Source of the DNA: Clostridia bacterium
GTDB taxonomy: Bacteria; Bacillota; Clostridia; Oscillospirales; Acutalibacteraceae
Assembly: GCA_017381035.1 (NCBI GenBank)
Contig: JAFOCW010000029.1
Location: forward strand, 1 to 36,920
DNA length: 36,920 bases
Direction: 5' to 3'
Shown: one piece after another, positions 22,718 to 31,292 of the stretch
How the letters are laid out: every line of letters begins with the position of its first letter
Position numbering within the stretch: position 1 is the first letter of the stretch
Position numbers and translations under genes: made by a program
The notes under the pieces: generated by a model
What the model was told of the DNA's origin: nothing
Seen by the model: only the letters and a program-made list of their open reading frames with translations
Databases searched by the model: none

Positions 22718-23206
22718 TTACAGTTGTATTTTGGTTAAACGGTAACCGAAATTTGCAAGAGCCTTTGTGTATTCGGAATAGCTAATCATCTGGTGCTTAA
22801 TTAAATCGGGGTCGTTTTGGCCGGGAAGGTCTACCGTCCATACGTCTAAGGCGCCCAAATCAATTACACGGTCTATTCGCGCATCGCCGTAACGGCCGCC
22901 TTCAACAATAACGTGATGTCTGCCGACGGGCAGGGTAATTTCAAGTGGGATTTCGGAATAAAGCACGGGCAGAATTCTTCCGTTAACCGTTATTCTGCCT
23001 AAAGCGTTTGCGCCCGACGGTGCGCCGCCGTTAACAAATATTTTTGTGGTATTGCCATAGCCCGAATAAGCGTCTTGGGCAGGAGCCCCAACGGGAGCGC
23101 CGCTGTTTTTTGGTTTTAATAAAACAACCAACAATATAACCAAACCTACTACGGCACAAACACAGCCTATAACCAATAAAAATCTAAGCGAAGGAACAAA
23201 AGCCAT
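22718..23206 (-). CDS. Small membrane-anchored protein, PEGA-like outer domain possible
   Basis: The 162-aa protein has one N-terminal membrane segment (residues 8-30, FLLVIGCVCAVVGLVILLVV) and a Gly/Ala/Pro linker. A strand-rich domain follows (GRITVNGRILPVLYSEIPLE, LPVGRHHVIVEGG), which recalls PEGA-type beta domains. The C-terminus ISYSEYTKALANFGYRLTKI may be helical. GGAGG 6 nt before the ATG supports the start. Monocistronic. I do not recognise a named family. Confidence 0.8.
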   Translation of the reverse strand: MAFVPSLRFLLVIGCVCAVVGLVILLVVLLKPKNSGAPVGAPAQDAYSGYGNTTKIFVNGGAPSGANALGRITVNGRILPVLYSEIPLEITLPVGRHHVIVEGGRYGDARIDRVIDLGALDVWTVDLPGQNDPDLIKHQMISYSEYTKALANFGYRLTKIQL

Positions 23207-23241
23207 AAGGTACCTCCAAATAAGAAAACTAATCTATACCA

Positions 23242-23270
23242 AGATTAACAAAACGGCCTTGCTTTGTCAA
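23242..23270 (-). promoter_or_regulatory. Promoter of the small membrane-protein gene
   Basis: Minus strand TTGACA (23265-23270), 17 bp, TAATCT (23242-23247). The -10 box is imperfect. Confidence 0.5.
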
Positions 23271-23294
23271 GCAAAACTGTTAGCGTATAAAAAA

Positions 23295-23321
23295 ACCCCC
23301 ACCGATTTTTTCGGTGGGGGT
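23295..23321 (-). terminator. Terminator of the hexuronate operon
   Basis: An 11-bp stem ACCCCCACCGA / TCGGTGGGGGT, 5-nt loop, just downstream of kdgK on the minus strand. Confidence 0.88.
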
Positions 23322-23331
23322 ATTTTAAAAA

Positions 23332-24354
23332 TTATCTTTGAACACGGCCGCTTCCGTCGCCGCCTGCAAGTTTTTCAACTTCGGCAACGCCTACACGGTT
23401 GTAGTCGCCTTCAATAGAATGCTTAAGTGCAGATGCAGCAACTGCAAATTCAATAGCTTCTTTTGAAGTTTTTCCGCTAAGCAGTGAATAAATAAGTCCG
23501 CCGCCGAAAGAATCGCCGCCGCCAACACGGTCAACAATGTGCAGGTGGTAGGTCTTGGAGAAGTGGTAGTCTTCGCCGTCATAGAGCATACCTGCCCAGT
23601 CGTTATCGTTTGCCGAAATGGAAGTTCTGAGGGTTATAGCAACCTTTTCAAAACCGAACTTGTCGGCAAGCTGCTTTGCAACACTCTTATAGCCTTCGTG
23701 GTTAAGCTTACCGCCGTAAATATCGGTGTCCTCGGCTTCAATACCAAACACGTCTTTTGCATCTTCTTCGTTGGAAATGCAAACGTCAACGTATTTGCAA
23801 AGTTCACTCATAGCGGCTCTTGCTTCATCTCTTGTCCAAAGCTTGCCACGGTAGTTTAAGTCGCAGGAAATTTTAACGCCACGCTTTTTAGCGGCAATAC
23901 AAGCTTCCTTACAAATTTCTACAACGTTTTCACCAAGCGCAGGGGTAATACCTGTAAAGTGGAACCAGTCGGCACCTTCAAAAATGCTGTCCCAGTCGAA
24001 ATCGGCGGTAGATGCCTGCTGAATAGCCGAATATTTGCGGTCGTAAATGCAAACCGAGCCACGCTGTGAAGCGCCTTTTTCAAGGTAGTAAATACCAACA
24101 CGTTCGCCGCCACGTACAATTTTAGAAGTGTCAACGCCAAAATAGCGAAGGCTGTCAACCGCAGCCTGACCGATGGCGTGCTTAGGTAATTTGGTAACGT
24201 AAACGCTGTCAAGACCGTAGTTAGCAAGACTTACTGCAACGTTGGCTTCGCCGCCGCCGAAGGTTGCTTGCATCTGGTCGTTCTGGAAGAAACGGTAATA
24301 GCCGTTAGGTGCAAGGCGAAGCATAAGTTCGCCGAAAGTTACAACTCTTTTCAT
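23332..24354 (-). CDS. kdgK: 2-keto-3-deoxygluconate kinase (PfkB family)
   Basis: The 340-aa cytoplasmic kinase phosphorylates 2-keto-3-deoxygluconate with ATP to give KDPG. PfkB signatures: FGELMLRLAP at the N-terminus, FGGGEANVAVSLANYG near residue 32, and DRVGGGDSFGGGLIYSLLSG near 280-300, with the catalytic Asp in GGGDSF. The pathway assignment comes mainly from position, 5 bases after KDPG aldolase in a hexuronate operon. It is the last gene before the terminator. The C-terminus ends in a Gly/Arg tail (GDGSGRVQR). Confidence 0.93.
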   Translation of the reverse strand: MKRVVTFGELMLRLAPNGYYRFFQNDQMQATFGGGEANVAVSLANYGLDSVYVTKLPKHAIGQAAVDSLRYFGVDTSKIVRGGERVGIYYLEKGASQRGSVCIYDRKYSAIQQASTADFDWDSIFEGADWFHFTGITPALGENVVEICKEACIAAKKRGVKISCDLNYRGKLWTRDEARAAMSELCKYVDVCISNEEDAKDVFGIEAEDTDIYGGKLNHEGYKSVAKQLADKFGFEKVAITLRTSISANDNDWAGMLYDGEDYHFSKTYHLHIVDRVGGGDSFGGGLIYSLLSGKTSKEAIEFAVAASALKHSIEGDYNRVGVAEVEKLAGGDGSGRVQR

Positions 24355-24359
24355 AATTT

Positions 24360-24911
24360 TTAACCCTCCATTTTTTCAAGTGCTTCTTTTACAAAGAAGC
24401 TGCCGCCGATGGCCGCAATTTTATCGAATGCCAAGAATTCGTCAATGTTGCTTCTGTCTACTCCGCCCGTGGGAATAAATTTAACCTGGGGGAAGGGTGC
24501 AGAAAGCGCCTTAAGAGCTTTAAGACCGCCGTAAATATTTGCAGGGAAGAACTTAACTGTGGTAATACCAAGCTCAAGTGCCGCCATTATTTCGGTAGGA
24601 GTTACGCAACCGGGGTAGTAGGGAATATTTCTTTCAATACAAATTTTTGCAACGGGAACAGAAAGTCCGGGCGAAACAATAAACTGTGCGCCTGCCTTAA
24701 GGGCGGCTTCGCACTGTTCGGCGTTAATAACGGTACCTGCGCCAATAGACATTTCGGGGTAGTTCTTGCAGGCATATTCAATAGCCTCTGCCGCACAAGC
24801 GGTTCTGAAGGTGATTTCGGCAGTGTTTATGCCAACACCCTTAAGTGCGGTTAAAATTTTATCGGTTTCACTAATTTCTTTAATTACAACAACGGGTATA
24901 AACTTTTCCAT
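24360..24911 (-). CDS. eda: KDPG (2-keto-3-deoxy-6-phosphogluconate) aldolase
   Basis: The 183-aa class I aldolase cleaves KDPG to pyruvate and glyceraldehyde 3-phosphate. The Schiff-base Lys is in TTVKFFPA; the acid/base Glu is in TAEITFRTACAAEAI. SIGAGTVINAEQC, FIVSPGL and FIPTGGV are the other conserved blocks. At 183 residues it is about 20-30 shorter than the E. coli enzyme, mainly at the N-terminus, as in many clostridial forms. It lies between the oxidoreductase and kinase genes of the operon with gaps of 12 and 5 bases. The gene could also be called kdgA. Confidence 0.95.
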   Translation of the reverse strand: MEKFIPVVVIKEISETDKILTALKGVGINTAEITFRTACAAEAIEYACKNYPEMSIGAGTVINAEQCEAALKAGAQFIVSPGLSVPVAKICIERNIPYYPGCVTPTEIMAALELGITTVKFFPANIYGGLKALKALSAPFPQVKFIPTGGVDRSNIDEFLAFDKIAAIGGSFFVKEALEKMEG

Positions 24912-24923
24912 AATTTTTTCTCC

Positions 24924-25769
24924 TTATACTCCCGAATATGCGGCAAAGCCTGCATCAACGGGTAAAACTACGCCGGTAATTGCCGAAGCGGCCTTATCGT
25001 CGCAAAGGAATAAGGTTGCGCCAAGCAATTCGTCTGCGTCAACAAAACGGCCGGTGGGTGTGCCGTTTAAGATTTTAGCACTTCTGGCTGTAGGTGTGCC
25101 GTCTTCGTTAAAAAGAAGGGCTTTGTTCTGTGCGGAAACAAGGAAGCCGGGGGCAATTGCATTACAGCGAATGCCGGTTCCTGCAAAGTGGGTTGCAAGC
25201 CACTGTGTAAAGTTGGAAATGCCTGCCTTAGCGGCCGAATATGCAGGAATTTTGGTAAGGGGAGTGTATGCATTCATAGAAGAAATGTTTAAAATACAAC
25301 CCTTCTTGCTTTCAACCATATCTTTTGCAAATTCCTGGGTGGGTAAAAGTGTGCCCTGGAAGTTAAGCTTGAAAACAAAATCAACGCCGCCTGCATCAAG
25401 GTCGAAAAAGCTTTTTGAGCCTTCTTTTGCTTCGTGGTGATATTCGTTATCGGTTGTGGCTCTGGGGTTGTTGCCGCCTGCGCCGTTAACAAGAATGTCG
25501 CAAGGACCAAGGTCTGATAGCACCTTTTCGTGAACGGCTTTAAGGTCTTCGGGGTCTAAAACGTTGTTTTTGTAGCCTTCGCAAATAAAGCCTTCGCTTT
25601 TAAGCTCGTCGGCTAACTTTTTAACAGCGTCTTCGTTAAGGTCAAGTGCTGCAACCTTGGCGCCGCTTTGTGCAAAAGCTCTTGCCATTGCGCCGCAAAT
25701 AAGTCCGCCGGCACCCGTTACTACTACAACCTTGCCCGAAAAATCGATGTTAATTGGAAGCTGAATCAT
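24924..25769 (-). CDS. SDR-type D-mannonate oxidoreductase (fructuronate reductase)
   Basis: The 281-aa short-chain dehydrogenase has the NAD(P)-binding TGAGGLICG at 19-27, NGAGG (usual NNAGG), the catalytic Ser in NISSMNAY and Tyr-Lys in IPAYSAAKAG. It ends in GVVLPVDAGFAAYSGV. In this operon it is expected to interconvert D-fructuronate and D-mannonate, replacing the unrelated long-chain UxuB of E. coli. The substrate is inferred from its place directly after uxuA (12 bases) and its resemblance to gut clostridial and Bacillus YjmF-type proteins. Confidence 0.9.
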   Translation of the reverse strand: MIQLPINIDFSGKVVVVTGAGGLICGAMARAFAQSGAKVAALDLNEDAVKKLADELKSEGFICEGYKNNVLDPEDLKAVHEKVLSDLGPCDILVNGAGGNNPRATTDNEYHHEAKEGSKSFFDLDAGGVDFVFKLNFQGTLLPTQEFAKDMVESKKGCILNISSMNAYTPLTKIPAYSAAKAGISNFTQWLATHFAGTGIRCNAIAPGFLVSAQNKALLFNEDGTPTARSAKILNGTPTGRFVDADELLGATLFLCDDKAASAITGVVLPVDAGFAAYSGV

Positions 25770-25781
25770 TTTAAATTCCTC

Positions 25782-26870
25782 CTATTTGTTATCTAATTTA
25801 TCTAACATGTCAAGGACGCCGAGCATATACATAATGCCAAGCGCTCTGTCGTAAAGGCCGTAACCCGGACGAACAGTGCCGGGGCCTTCGCCCCAAAGGT
25901 GTCTGCCGTGGTCGGGACGAATATAGCCTTGGTAGCCGCAGTCGTGGTATGCCTTAAGTATTTCAAGAATACCCGTATCGCCGTCGCAATCTCTGTGGCT
26001 AGCTTCGGAAAAATCGCCGTTTTCAAAATGCTTTACGTTGCGAATGTGTGCAAAAGCAATTCTGTCGCAGTGTTTTCTGACAATTTTTGCAACGTTATTG
26101 TTCGGGTCGGCGTTAAGGCTTCCCGAGCAAAGCGTTAAGCAGTTACAAGGGTGGTCAACCATCTTTAAGAAGCGGTCAATATTTTCTTCGTTAATAAGAA
26201 GTCGGGGAAGTCCGAAAATGTCCCATGGTGGGTCGTCCATGTGAATTGCCATTTTAATTCCGGTTTCTTCGCAAACGGGCATTAAGGCTTCAAGGAAATA
26301 TTTTAAGTTGGCCCAAAGCTTTTCGTGGTCAACGTCTTTATATGCCTTAAACAGCTCGTCAAGCTTAGCCATACGCTCGGGTTCCCAACCGGGGAATGAC
26401 ATATTGTACTTTTCGGTGAAATCAAGAATATATTTCGCCATAGCGTTATAGTCATCCTGAATCATGTTCTTTTCATAATAAAGGGCGGTTGAGCCGTCGC
26501 CAACAGGGTGGAAAAGATTACTTCTTGTCCAGTCGAAAATGGGCATAAAGTTATAGCAAATTACCTTTACGCCGAATTTTGCAAGGTTTCTTATGGTCTT
26601 GATGTAGTTTTCAATATACATATCTCTTGTGGGAAGACCAATTTTAATGTCGTCGTGAACGTTTACCGATTCTACAACGTCCATATTAAAGCCGTAGGGT
26701 TCAAGTTGTTTTTGCACCTCTGCGATTTCTTCTGTTTCCCAAACCTCGCCCGGCATTTTGTGGTGAAGCGCCCAAACAATGCTTTCAACACCGGGAATTT
26801 GTTTAATGTCGGAAAGCTTTATGTTGTCGTTTCCTTCTACGTACCAACGGAAGCCCATTTGCATAGCCAT
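25782..26870 (-). CDS. uxuA: Mannonate dehydratase
   Basis: The 362-aa metal-dependent (Mn2+/Fe2+) TIM-barrel enzyme dehydrates D-mannonate to 2-keto-3-deoxygluconate. Family blocks: VWALHHKMPGEVW near residue 33, KMAIHMDDPPWDIFGLPR with metal/substrate His and Asp, TLCSGSLNADPNN, FAHIRNVKH, and RPDHGRHLWGE near the C-terminus. Its length is close to the 350-360 aa of Bacillus UxuA. GGAGG 6 nt before the ATG supports the start. It is first gene of uxuA-SDR-eda-kdgK, with a TTAACA-17-TATACT promoter and a divergent AraC gene. Confidence 0.96.
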   Translation of the reverse strand: MAMQMGFRWYVEGNDNIKLSDIKQIPGVESIVWALHHKMPGEVWETEEIAEVQKQLEPYGFNMDVVESVNVHDDIKIGLPTRDMYIENYIKTIRNLAKFGVKVICYNFMPIFDWTRSNLFHPVGDGSTALYYEKNMIQDDYNAMAKYILDFTEKYNMSFPGWEPERMAKLDELFKAYKDVDHEKLWANLKYFLEALMPVCEETGIKMAIHMDDPPWDIFGLPRLLINEENIDRFLKMVDHPCNCLTLCSGSLNADPNNNVAKIVRKHCDRIAFAHIRNVKHFENGDFSEASHRDCDGDTGILEILKAYHDCGYQGYIRPDHGRHLWGEGPGTVRPGYGLYDRALGIMYMLGVLDMLDKLDNK

Positions 26871-26944
26871 AAATTACCTCCTTAAATTTATACCGAAGTA
26901 TTTTTAAATAAATTTTTGAGTTTTGCCCATTTGTGTTTGAAATC

Positions 26945-27015
26945 AGTATATCACATACTTTTAACAATGTTAATTACAATTGTTGTTTGACATATTGCAA
27001 ATCTTGCTGTAAAAT
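26945..27015. promoter_or_regulatory. Divergent promoters of uxuA and the AraC gene with an inverted repeat
   Basis: Minus strand: TTAACA (26968-26973), 17 bp, TATACT (26945-26950), toward uxuA. Plus strand: TTGACA (26987-26992), 17 bp, TAAAAT (27010-27015), toward araC. Arms AACAAT (26963-26968) and ATTGTT (26979-26984) lie between and may be a regulator site. Confidence 0.75.
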
Positions 27016-27033
27016 TATAGCGAGGTGATAAAT

Positions 27034-27876
27034 ATGCCAAAAAGATTTGACCCAAGGCAGAATATGAACAGGTCTACCTTCGAGATTTTTCATTACCTTG
27101 ACCCAAGCACACGTCATATGGAAGCCCACTATCACGATTTTTACGAGGTCTTCTTTTTTATAGACGGCGACGTGGACTATTGGATTGACGGAAGCCTTTA
27201 CAGATTAGCCCCCGGAGATATTTTACTTATACATCCAACCGAGCTTCATAAACCGGTGCCTGCCGCCAAAATAGAGCGTTATGAACGAATAGTTTTATGG
27301 ATTAATAAAAGCTATCTTTCCGAAATAGAGAACGGAATACTTGAAAACTGCTTCGATAAAGAAAAGCCTACCTACAACAAGGTGCTAAGACTGGCAGAAG
27401 ACAAAAAAGAGCAGCTTTTTGCCCTGGCGCACAGCCTTTGCGAAGAATATCACAGTTCGGAATTTGCGGCCGAAACCGGCGCCTATTCCTTATTACTGCA
27501 AATTCTGGTGCAAATAAACAGGCACAACAATACCGAAACACCCGTAGACAGTAAAAAGTTCAGTACTCCAACCCTTATTTCCGAAATACTTTCATATATA
27601 AACGACCACTATGCCGAAAAGCTTACGCTCGATTCAATTGCAAACCACTTTTTTGTAAGCAAATACCATCTTTCGCACGAATTTAAAGATGCGGTAAACA
27701 CAAGCCTTTACCGTTATATAATAATGAAGCGGCTTAACGAAGCCTACACGCTTCTTAGCGAAGGCCATTCGGCCAACGACGTCTGTACAATGTGCGGCTT
27801 CGGTAATTATTCGGTGTTTTTCAGGGCCTTTAAGGCCGAATTCGGCATAAGCCCCGTTGAGTGCTCAAAGCAGTAG
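27034..27876 (+). CDS. AraC family regulator of the hexuronate operon
   Basis: The 280-aa protein has an N-terminal cupin sensor domain (HMEAHYHDFYEVFFFIDGDV, LAPGDILLIHPTELHKPVP) and a C-terminal pair of helix-turn-helix motifs (LTLDSIANHFFVSKYHLSHE, VCTMCGFGNYSVFFRAFKAE, then FGISPVE). It probably senses a uronate intermediate and activates the divergent uxuA operon. ATG 27034 is preferred to GTG 27025 because GAGGTG lies 6 nt upstream. Its stop is 1 base from the end of the convergent AraC remnant, with no terminator between them. Confidence 0.92.
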   Translation: MPKRFDPRQNMNRSTFEIFHYLDPSTRHMEAHYHDFYEVFFFIDGDVDYWIDGSLYRLAPGDILLIHPTELHKPVPAAKIERYERIVLWINKSYLSEIENGILENCFDKEKPTYNKVLRLAEDKKEQLFALAHSLCEEYHSSEFAAETGAYSLLLQILVQINRHNNTETPVDSKKFSTPTLISEILSYINDHYAEKLTLDSIANHFFVSKYHLSHEFKDAVNTSLYRYIIMKRLNEAYTLLSEGHSANDVCTMCGFGNYSVFFRAFKAEFGISPVECSKQ

Positions 27877-27877
27877 A

Positions 27878-29080
27878 TTATCTTCGTTTTTTTGCTTCGG
27901 CTCTGAAGTCCGACGGTGTTTTTCCGGTTTTTTGTTTAAAAAGCTTGGAAAAATAGTGAACGTCCATTATTCCGCAATGAAGAGAAACGGTCTGCACCTG
28001 AAGGGCGGTAGTGCTAAGCAAATGCTTGGCATAGGCAATGCGCTTATCGTTAATGTATTCGGTAACCGTTTTGCCCGTTTCCCTTTTAAACGTGGCCGAA
28101 AGGTAAACGCTGCTTACGTTAAGTTGTGCGGCAAGTGCACTAAGGCTAAGCTCGGCCGCAGGGTCGGTATCTATTGCGGTAACCGCCGAATTTACAAGTG
28201 GGGAATAGGACGAAGAATGTTCCCTTACAAGCCGGCAGTAGTCGTTAAACATTTTTGTCATAAGCTCGTTGCCCTGCTCTACCGAATTAAAAAGCTCAAT
28301 TTTTGCGGCAAATTCCGAAGAAATTCTGTCGAGATATACGGGGTGAACGCCACCGCGCTCGGCCGCCTTTCTAAGAAGGGTGTTCATAATTATTCCGTAG
28401 TTTTTGGCGTTTCTTACCGGGTCGGCAACACGCTTTTCAAAAAAAGCTCCGTTAAAGGCCGAAAAAATCTTATTAAGCTTGCTTTTAGAGCCCATTGCTA
28501 CGGCGTCTAATATTTCGTTTTCAAAGGCATAGCGGCGCTCCATATTTTTTGTGTCTAAAAATATTTCGTCAAGCTCTCGGCCGCTGGCTTCGGTTAACGG
28601 GGTCTGCCCAAAGGCGCCGTCGCTAACAACGTCAACCAATGAATATTTGCCGTCCCACATTCTTTCGCAAAAGGAATCTAAAAACACAAAAACAGGGCTG
28701 TTTGGTGCAAATATGGGCAGTATACCGCAAAATTCATTTACCGCCTTTTGATACCTTGGCTCAATTTTATTTTGCTGGCACAGCTCAAGTATTTGGGTTT
28801 CGCTTAAACGCTCTTGCAAAAAGGGGCCGATAACCACAACCTTGCGGCCATTGCTTTGCGGAAGCAAAAAAGCGTTATATAAAAGCGAAAAGGAATCTTT
28901 AAATTTATAAACGGTGTTGGGCTTAATTCCGCCAAGCATACTGTCTAAGGTAGTATCGGGCGAAAATATCTTTTCAAAAAAGGAAAGGTCCCGTTCGTCC
29001 ACCGCATCGAAAATGGTGTCCCTCGGGGAAACCACCGTAATATTAAGGCCGCATTTTTCAAGCGACTCTTTAAGTAATCT
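27878..29080 (-). pseudogene. AraC family regulator lacking its 5' end
   Basis: About 400 codons are regulator-like. The N-terminal sensor region starts with LLKESLEKCGLNITVVSPRD. The C-terminus is a double helix-turn-helix (LSLSALAAQLNVSSVYLSAT, VSLHCGIMDVHYFSKLFKQK). The reading frame runs on upstream to 29797, but from about 29080 it is only the antisense of a GH2 glycosidase and cannot be genuine. No start codon or ribosome binding site precedes the regulator-like part, so its first residues were lost at the junction. It probably controlled the adjacent glycosidase. It may be inactive, or the junction may be an assembly artefact. Confidence 0.75.
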
Positions 29081-30202
29081 GACGACGACCTTCTTGAAAA
29101 CCACAGAATACTCAATGACCTTTGCCACGAACTCGACAAAACCCGTCTTACCACTATTGCCGCAGTTTCTATGTGCAAAATGGACGACCCCTATCTCCAA
29201 ATACCCGACGTTGTTTCCTACAACCACTACTTCGGTTGGTACGGCGGCGAAACTTCTATGAACGGCCCCTGGTTCGATAAGTTCCACAAAATGCACCCGT
29301 CCATTCCCATCGGTTGCTCCGAATACGGTTGCGAAGCGCTCGACTGGCACACTTCCGACCCCAAGCAGGGCGACTACACCGAAGAATATCAGGCTTACTA
29401 CCACGAAGAGCTTATCAAACAGCTTTTCACCCGTAAATATATGTGGGCTACACACGTTTGGAATATGTTCGACTTCGGTGCCGATGCACGTAACGAAGGC
29501 GGCGAAAACGGACAAAACCACAAGGGTCTTGTAACCTTCGACCGTAAGTATAAGAAGGACTCCTTCTATGCTTACAAGGCATGGCTTTCCGACGAACCCT
29601 TCGTTCATCTTTGCTCCAAGCGTTATATCGACAGAGTAGAAGACGAAACCGTAGTTACCGTTTATTCTAACCTTCCCGAAGTTGAGCTTTTCGCAAACGG
29701 CGTTTCGGTTGGCAAAAAGACTGCCGAAGACCACTTCTTCAAGTTCACCGTTAAAAACCAGGGCGAAACCAAGCTTACCGCAGTTGCAGGCGAACATAAG
29801 GACGAAAGCGTTATTCGCAAGGTAGATACCTTCAACGAAAGTTACCGCCTTGTTGAAAAGGGCGCAATTCTTAACTGGTTCGACATCGACGCTCCCGAAG
29901 GCTATCTCTCCTTAAACGATAAGATGAGCGATATCATCTCTACCTTACAGGGCAAAATGCTCTTTATGGGCCTCATGGGCAAAATGCTCGGCGGCGGTAA
30001 AAAAGGCAAAGACGGCGAAGCTCCTAAAATGGAAGCAATGGGCTTCGAAATCAATGCCGATATGATGAGTATGATGGGCGGCTTCACCGCACTTAGACTC
30101 TTTACCCTTATGGGCGGTATGATGGACGTTAAGTTCACAAAGGAAGAGCTTTTAGGTCTTAACGCAAAACTCAATAAAATCAAAGCTCCCAAGAAAAAAT
30201 AA
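29081..30202 (+). pseudogene. C-terminal half of a GH2 beta-glycosidase (N-terminus missing)
   Basis: The frame carries GH2 sequence from ENHRILNDLCHELDKTRLTT (open from 29078, with an in-frame TAA at 29075). It includes the nucleophile Glu in GCSEYGCE, WATHVWNMFDFGAD, NHKGLVTFDRKYKKDSFYAY, and a C-terminal Met/Gly-rich helical extension (GKMLGGGKKGKDGEA) seen in clostridial GH2 enzymes. The sugar-binding domain, immunoglobulin domain and acid/base part of the barrel, about 400 residues, are missing. Near the uronate operon it could have been a beta-glucuronidase or beta-galactosidase. The ATG at 29171 has no good ribosome binding site. Confidence 0.8.
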
Positions 30203-30207
30203 TAACA

Positions 30208-30241
30208 AAAGCACCGCACGGTATTAGCCGTGCGGTGCTTT
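30208..30241. terminator. Bidirectional terminator, GH2 remnant / DUF3021 gene
   Basis: A 14-bp perfect stem AAAGCACCGCACGG / CCGTGCGGTGCTTT with a 6-nt loop. Confidence 0.92.
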
Positions 30242-30244
30242 CTT

Positions 30245-30664
30245 TTATATATACAGTTTTGCGTTAAGTTTTTTGCTTGCTATTTTTACCGAAATATAAA
30301 CCGTCAACCATACGGCAAAATATACAACCAGGAAAATAGCCGTGAAAATCAGTATAACGTCGGTGCTGAACGGAATCCAGTTGTTTACAAGGTAACAGGT
30401 TATATATGCAAGGTATAAAAGGGAAAGATGGCATAAAAGCGCTTTCGGAACACTAAAGCTTTCTATCTGGTTAAAAACCGAAGCCCCTGCCTGAATGAAG
30501 GCAAGAAAGTAAATCGAAATAATTGCAACAAGAAGTTCGGTACCGTTCAGCGTAAAGTTTTCAACCGTGTTTTGTAAAATGGCGTAAATTATTCCAAGAA
30601 TAATGGGGCCGAAACCGCCAAACATAAGCCCCCTGTGTAAAAAAGCTTTTAAATATTTGTTCAT
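30245..30664 (-). CDS. DUF3021 family membrane protein
   Basis: The 139-aa protein has four membrane helices (around 12-32, 43-63, 77-97 and 103-126). The pattern MNKYLKAFLHRGLMFGGFGP followed by four helices is that of DUF3021. It starts 1 base after the LytTR gene, with which DUF3021 genes are usually paired. In such pairs the membrane protein is thought to restrain or sense for the LytTR regulator. Which signal is unknown. Confidence 0.88.
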   Translation of the reverse strand: MNKYLKAFLHRGLMFGGFGPIILGIIYAILQNTVENFTLNGTELLVAIISIYFLAFIQAGASVFNQIESFSVPKALLCHLSLLYLAYITCYLVNNWIPFSTDVILIFTAIFLVVYFAVWLTVYISVKIASKKLNAKLYI

Positions 30665-30665
30665 T

Positions 30666-31097
30666 TTAAATACCTAACCTTTCTTTTATTAATTTAAGTT
30701 GTCTGCGTGAAACGTAATCGGTGTGCCCACATTTAAAGCGGATTTTAAGTGTGCCCGAAATTGAAGTGTCAAACCGTTCCATCTTTTTAATGTTGGCAAG
30801 GCAGGACTGATTAATTTTTACAAAATTTTCGGGTAGCTTTTCTTCAAGGACGTATAGCCTTTCTTTCAGCAGGTACCGCTCTGTTTCGCAGAGTGCATAA
30901 ACCTTGCCGTCAATTATACTTATGCAGTGAAGGTCTGTAAGCTTCAGCTTTACAATTTCTTCACCCGAAAAGCCAAGAAGCTCAGTAGGGTCCTGCTCTA
31001 AAAGCCTCCGTATCTCTTTTACAGTGTCGTTTTCTTCCCTTGCAAAAACCACAACTTTTTCTTCACATTCGGAATCAATAATTATTTCGCACTTCAC
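30666..31097 (-). CDS. LytTR domain transcriptional regulator
   Basis: The 143-aa regulator has a short N-terminal segment (VKCEIIIDSECEEKVVVFAR) and a C-terminal LytTR DNA-binding domain: VYALCETERYLLKERLYVLE, then FVKINQSCLANIKKMERF and YVSRRQLKLIKERLGI. The start is taken as GTG 31097, with AAAGGAG 8 nt upstream. An ATG at 31154 lies upstream of the promoter -10 and cannot be used. It has no receiver domain, as usual for the LytTR-DUF3021 type. It probably controls its own operon. Confidence 0.9.
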   Translation of the reverse strand: MKCEIIIDSECEEKVVVFAREENDTVKEIRRLLEQDPTELLGFSGEEIVKLKLTDLHCISIIDGKVYALCETERYLLKERLYVLEEKLPENFVKINQSCLANIKKMERFDTSISGTLKIRFKCGHTDYVSRRQLKLIKERLGI

Positions 31098-31119
31098 TTC
31101 ACCATCTCCTTTCGCACAT

Positions 31120-31148
31120 ATCTTACACCACAATTTTTTCACTTTCAA
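31120..31148 (-). promoter_or_regulatory. Promoter of the LytTR-DUF3021 operon
   Basis: Minus strand TTGAAA (31143-31148), 17 bp, TAAGAT (31120-31125), about 20 nt before the GTG start. Confidence 0.65.
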
Positions 31149-31189
31149 CCCCAATTAACCATTCGGTCAAAAAACAAAACTAAACGGAA

Positions 31190-31217
31190 AAAACCCACCG
31201 AGAAATCGGTGGGTTTT
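31190..31217 (-). terminator. Terminator belonging to the ppdK 3'-end copy
   Basis: Stem AAAACCCACCGA / TCGGTGGGTTTT, 4-nt loop. It closely resembles the true ppdK terminator at 31974-32001 and probably terminates the small acidic-protein gene. Confidence 0.85.
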
Positions 31218-31275
31218 CGTTTGTTTTATAAAGTCAGCAATTACTTGCTTTCTTTGACAGCAGCCTATGCTGCTA
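31208..31275 (-). pseudogene. Degenerate second copy of the ppdK 3' end
   Basis: On the minus strand the codons read A-A-stop-A-A-V-K-E-S-K-stop, against A-A-Q-A-A-I-K-E-S-K-stop at the end of ppdK. A run of 22 bases (31234-31255) is identical to 32019-32040, and similarity continues through the terminator. The CAG to TAG change shows decay. It is a short duplication, not a gene. Confidence 0.75.
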
Positions 31276-31292
31276 TTAGCAAAAGAGGGGAA

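Noticed and set aside
29081..29797. Long minus-strand open frame extending the AraC gene to 639 codons
   Set aside because: Beyond 29080 it is the exact antisense of clear GH2 coding sequence and has no regulator-like motifs; it is open by chance of codon use.
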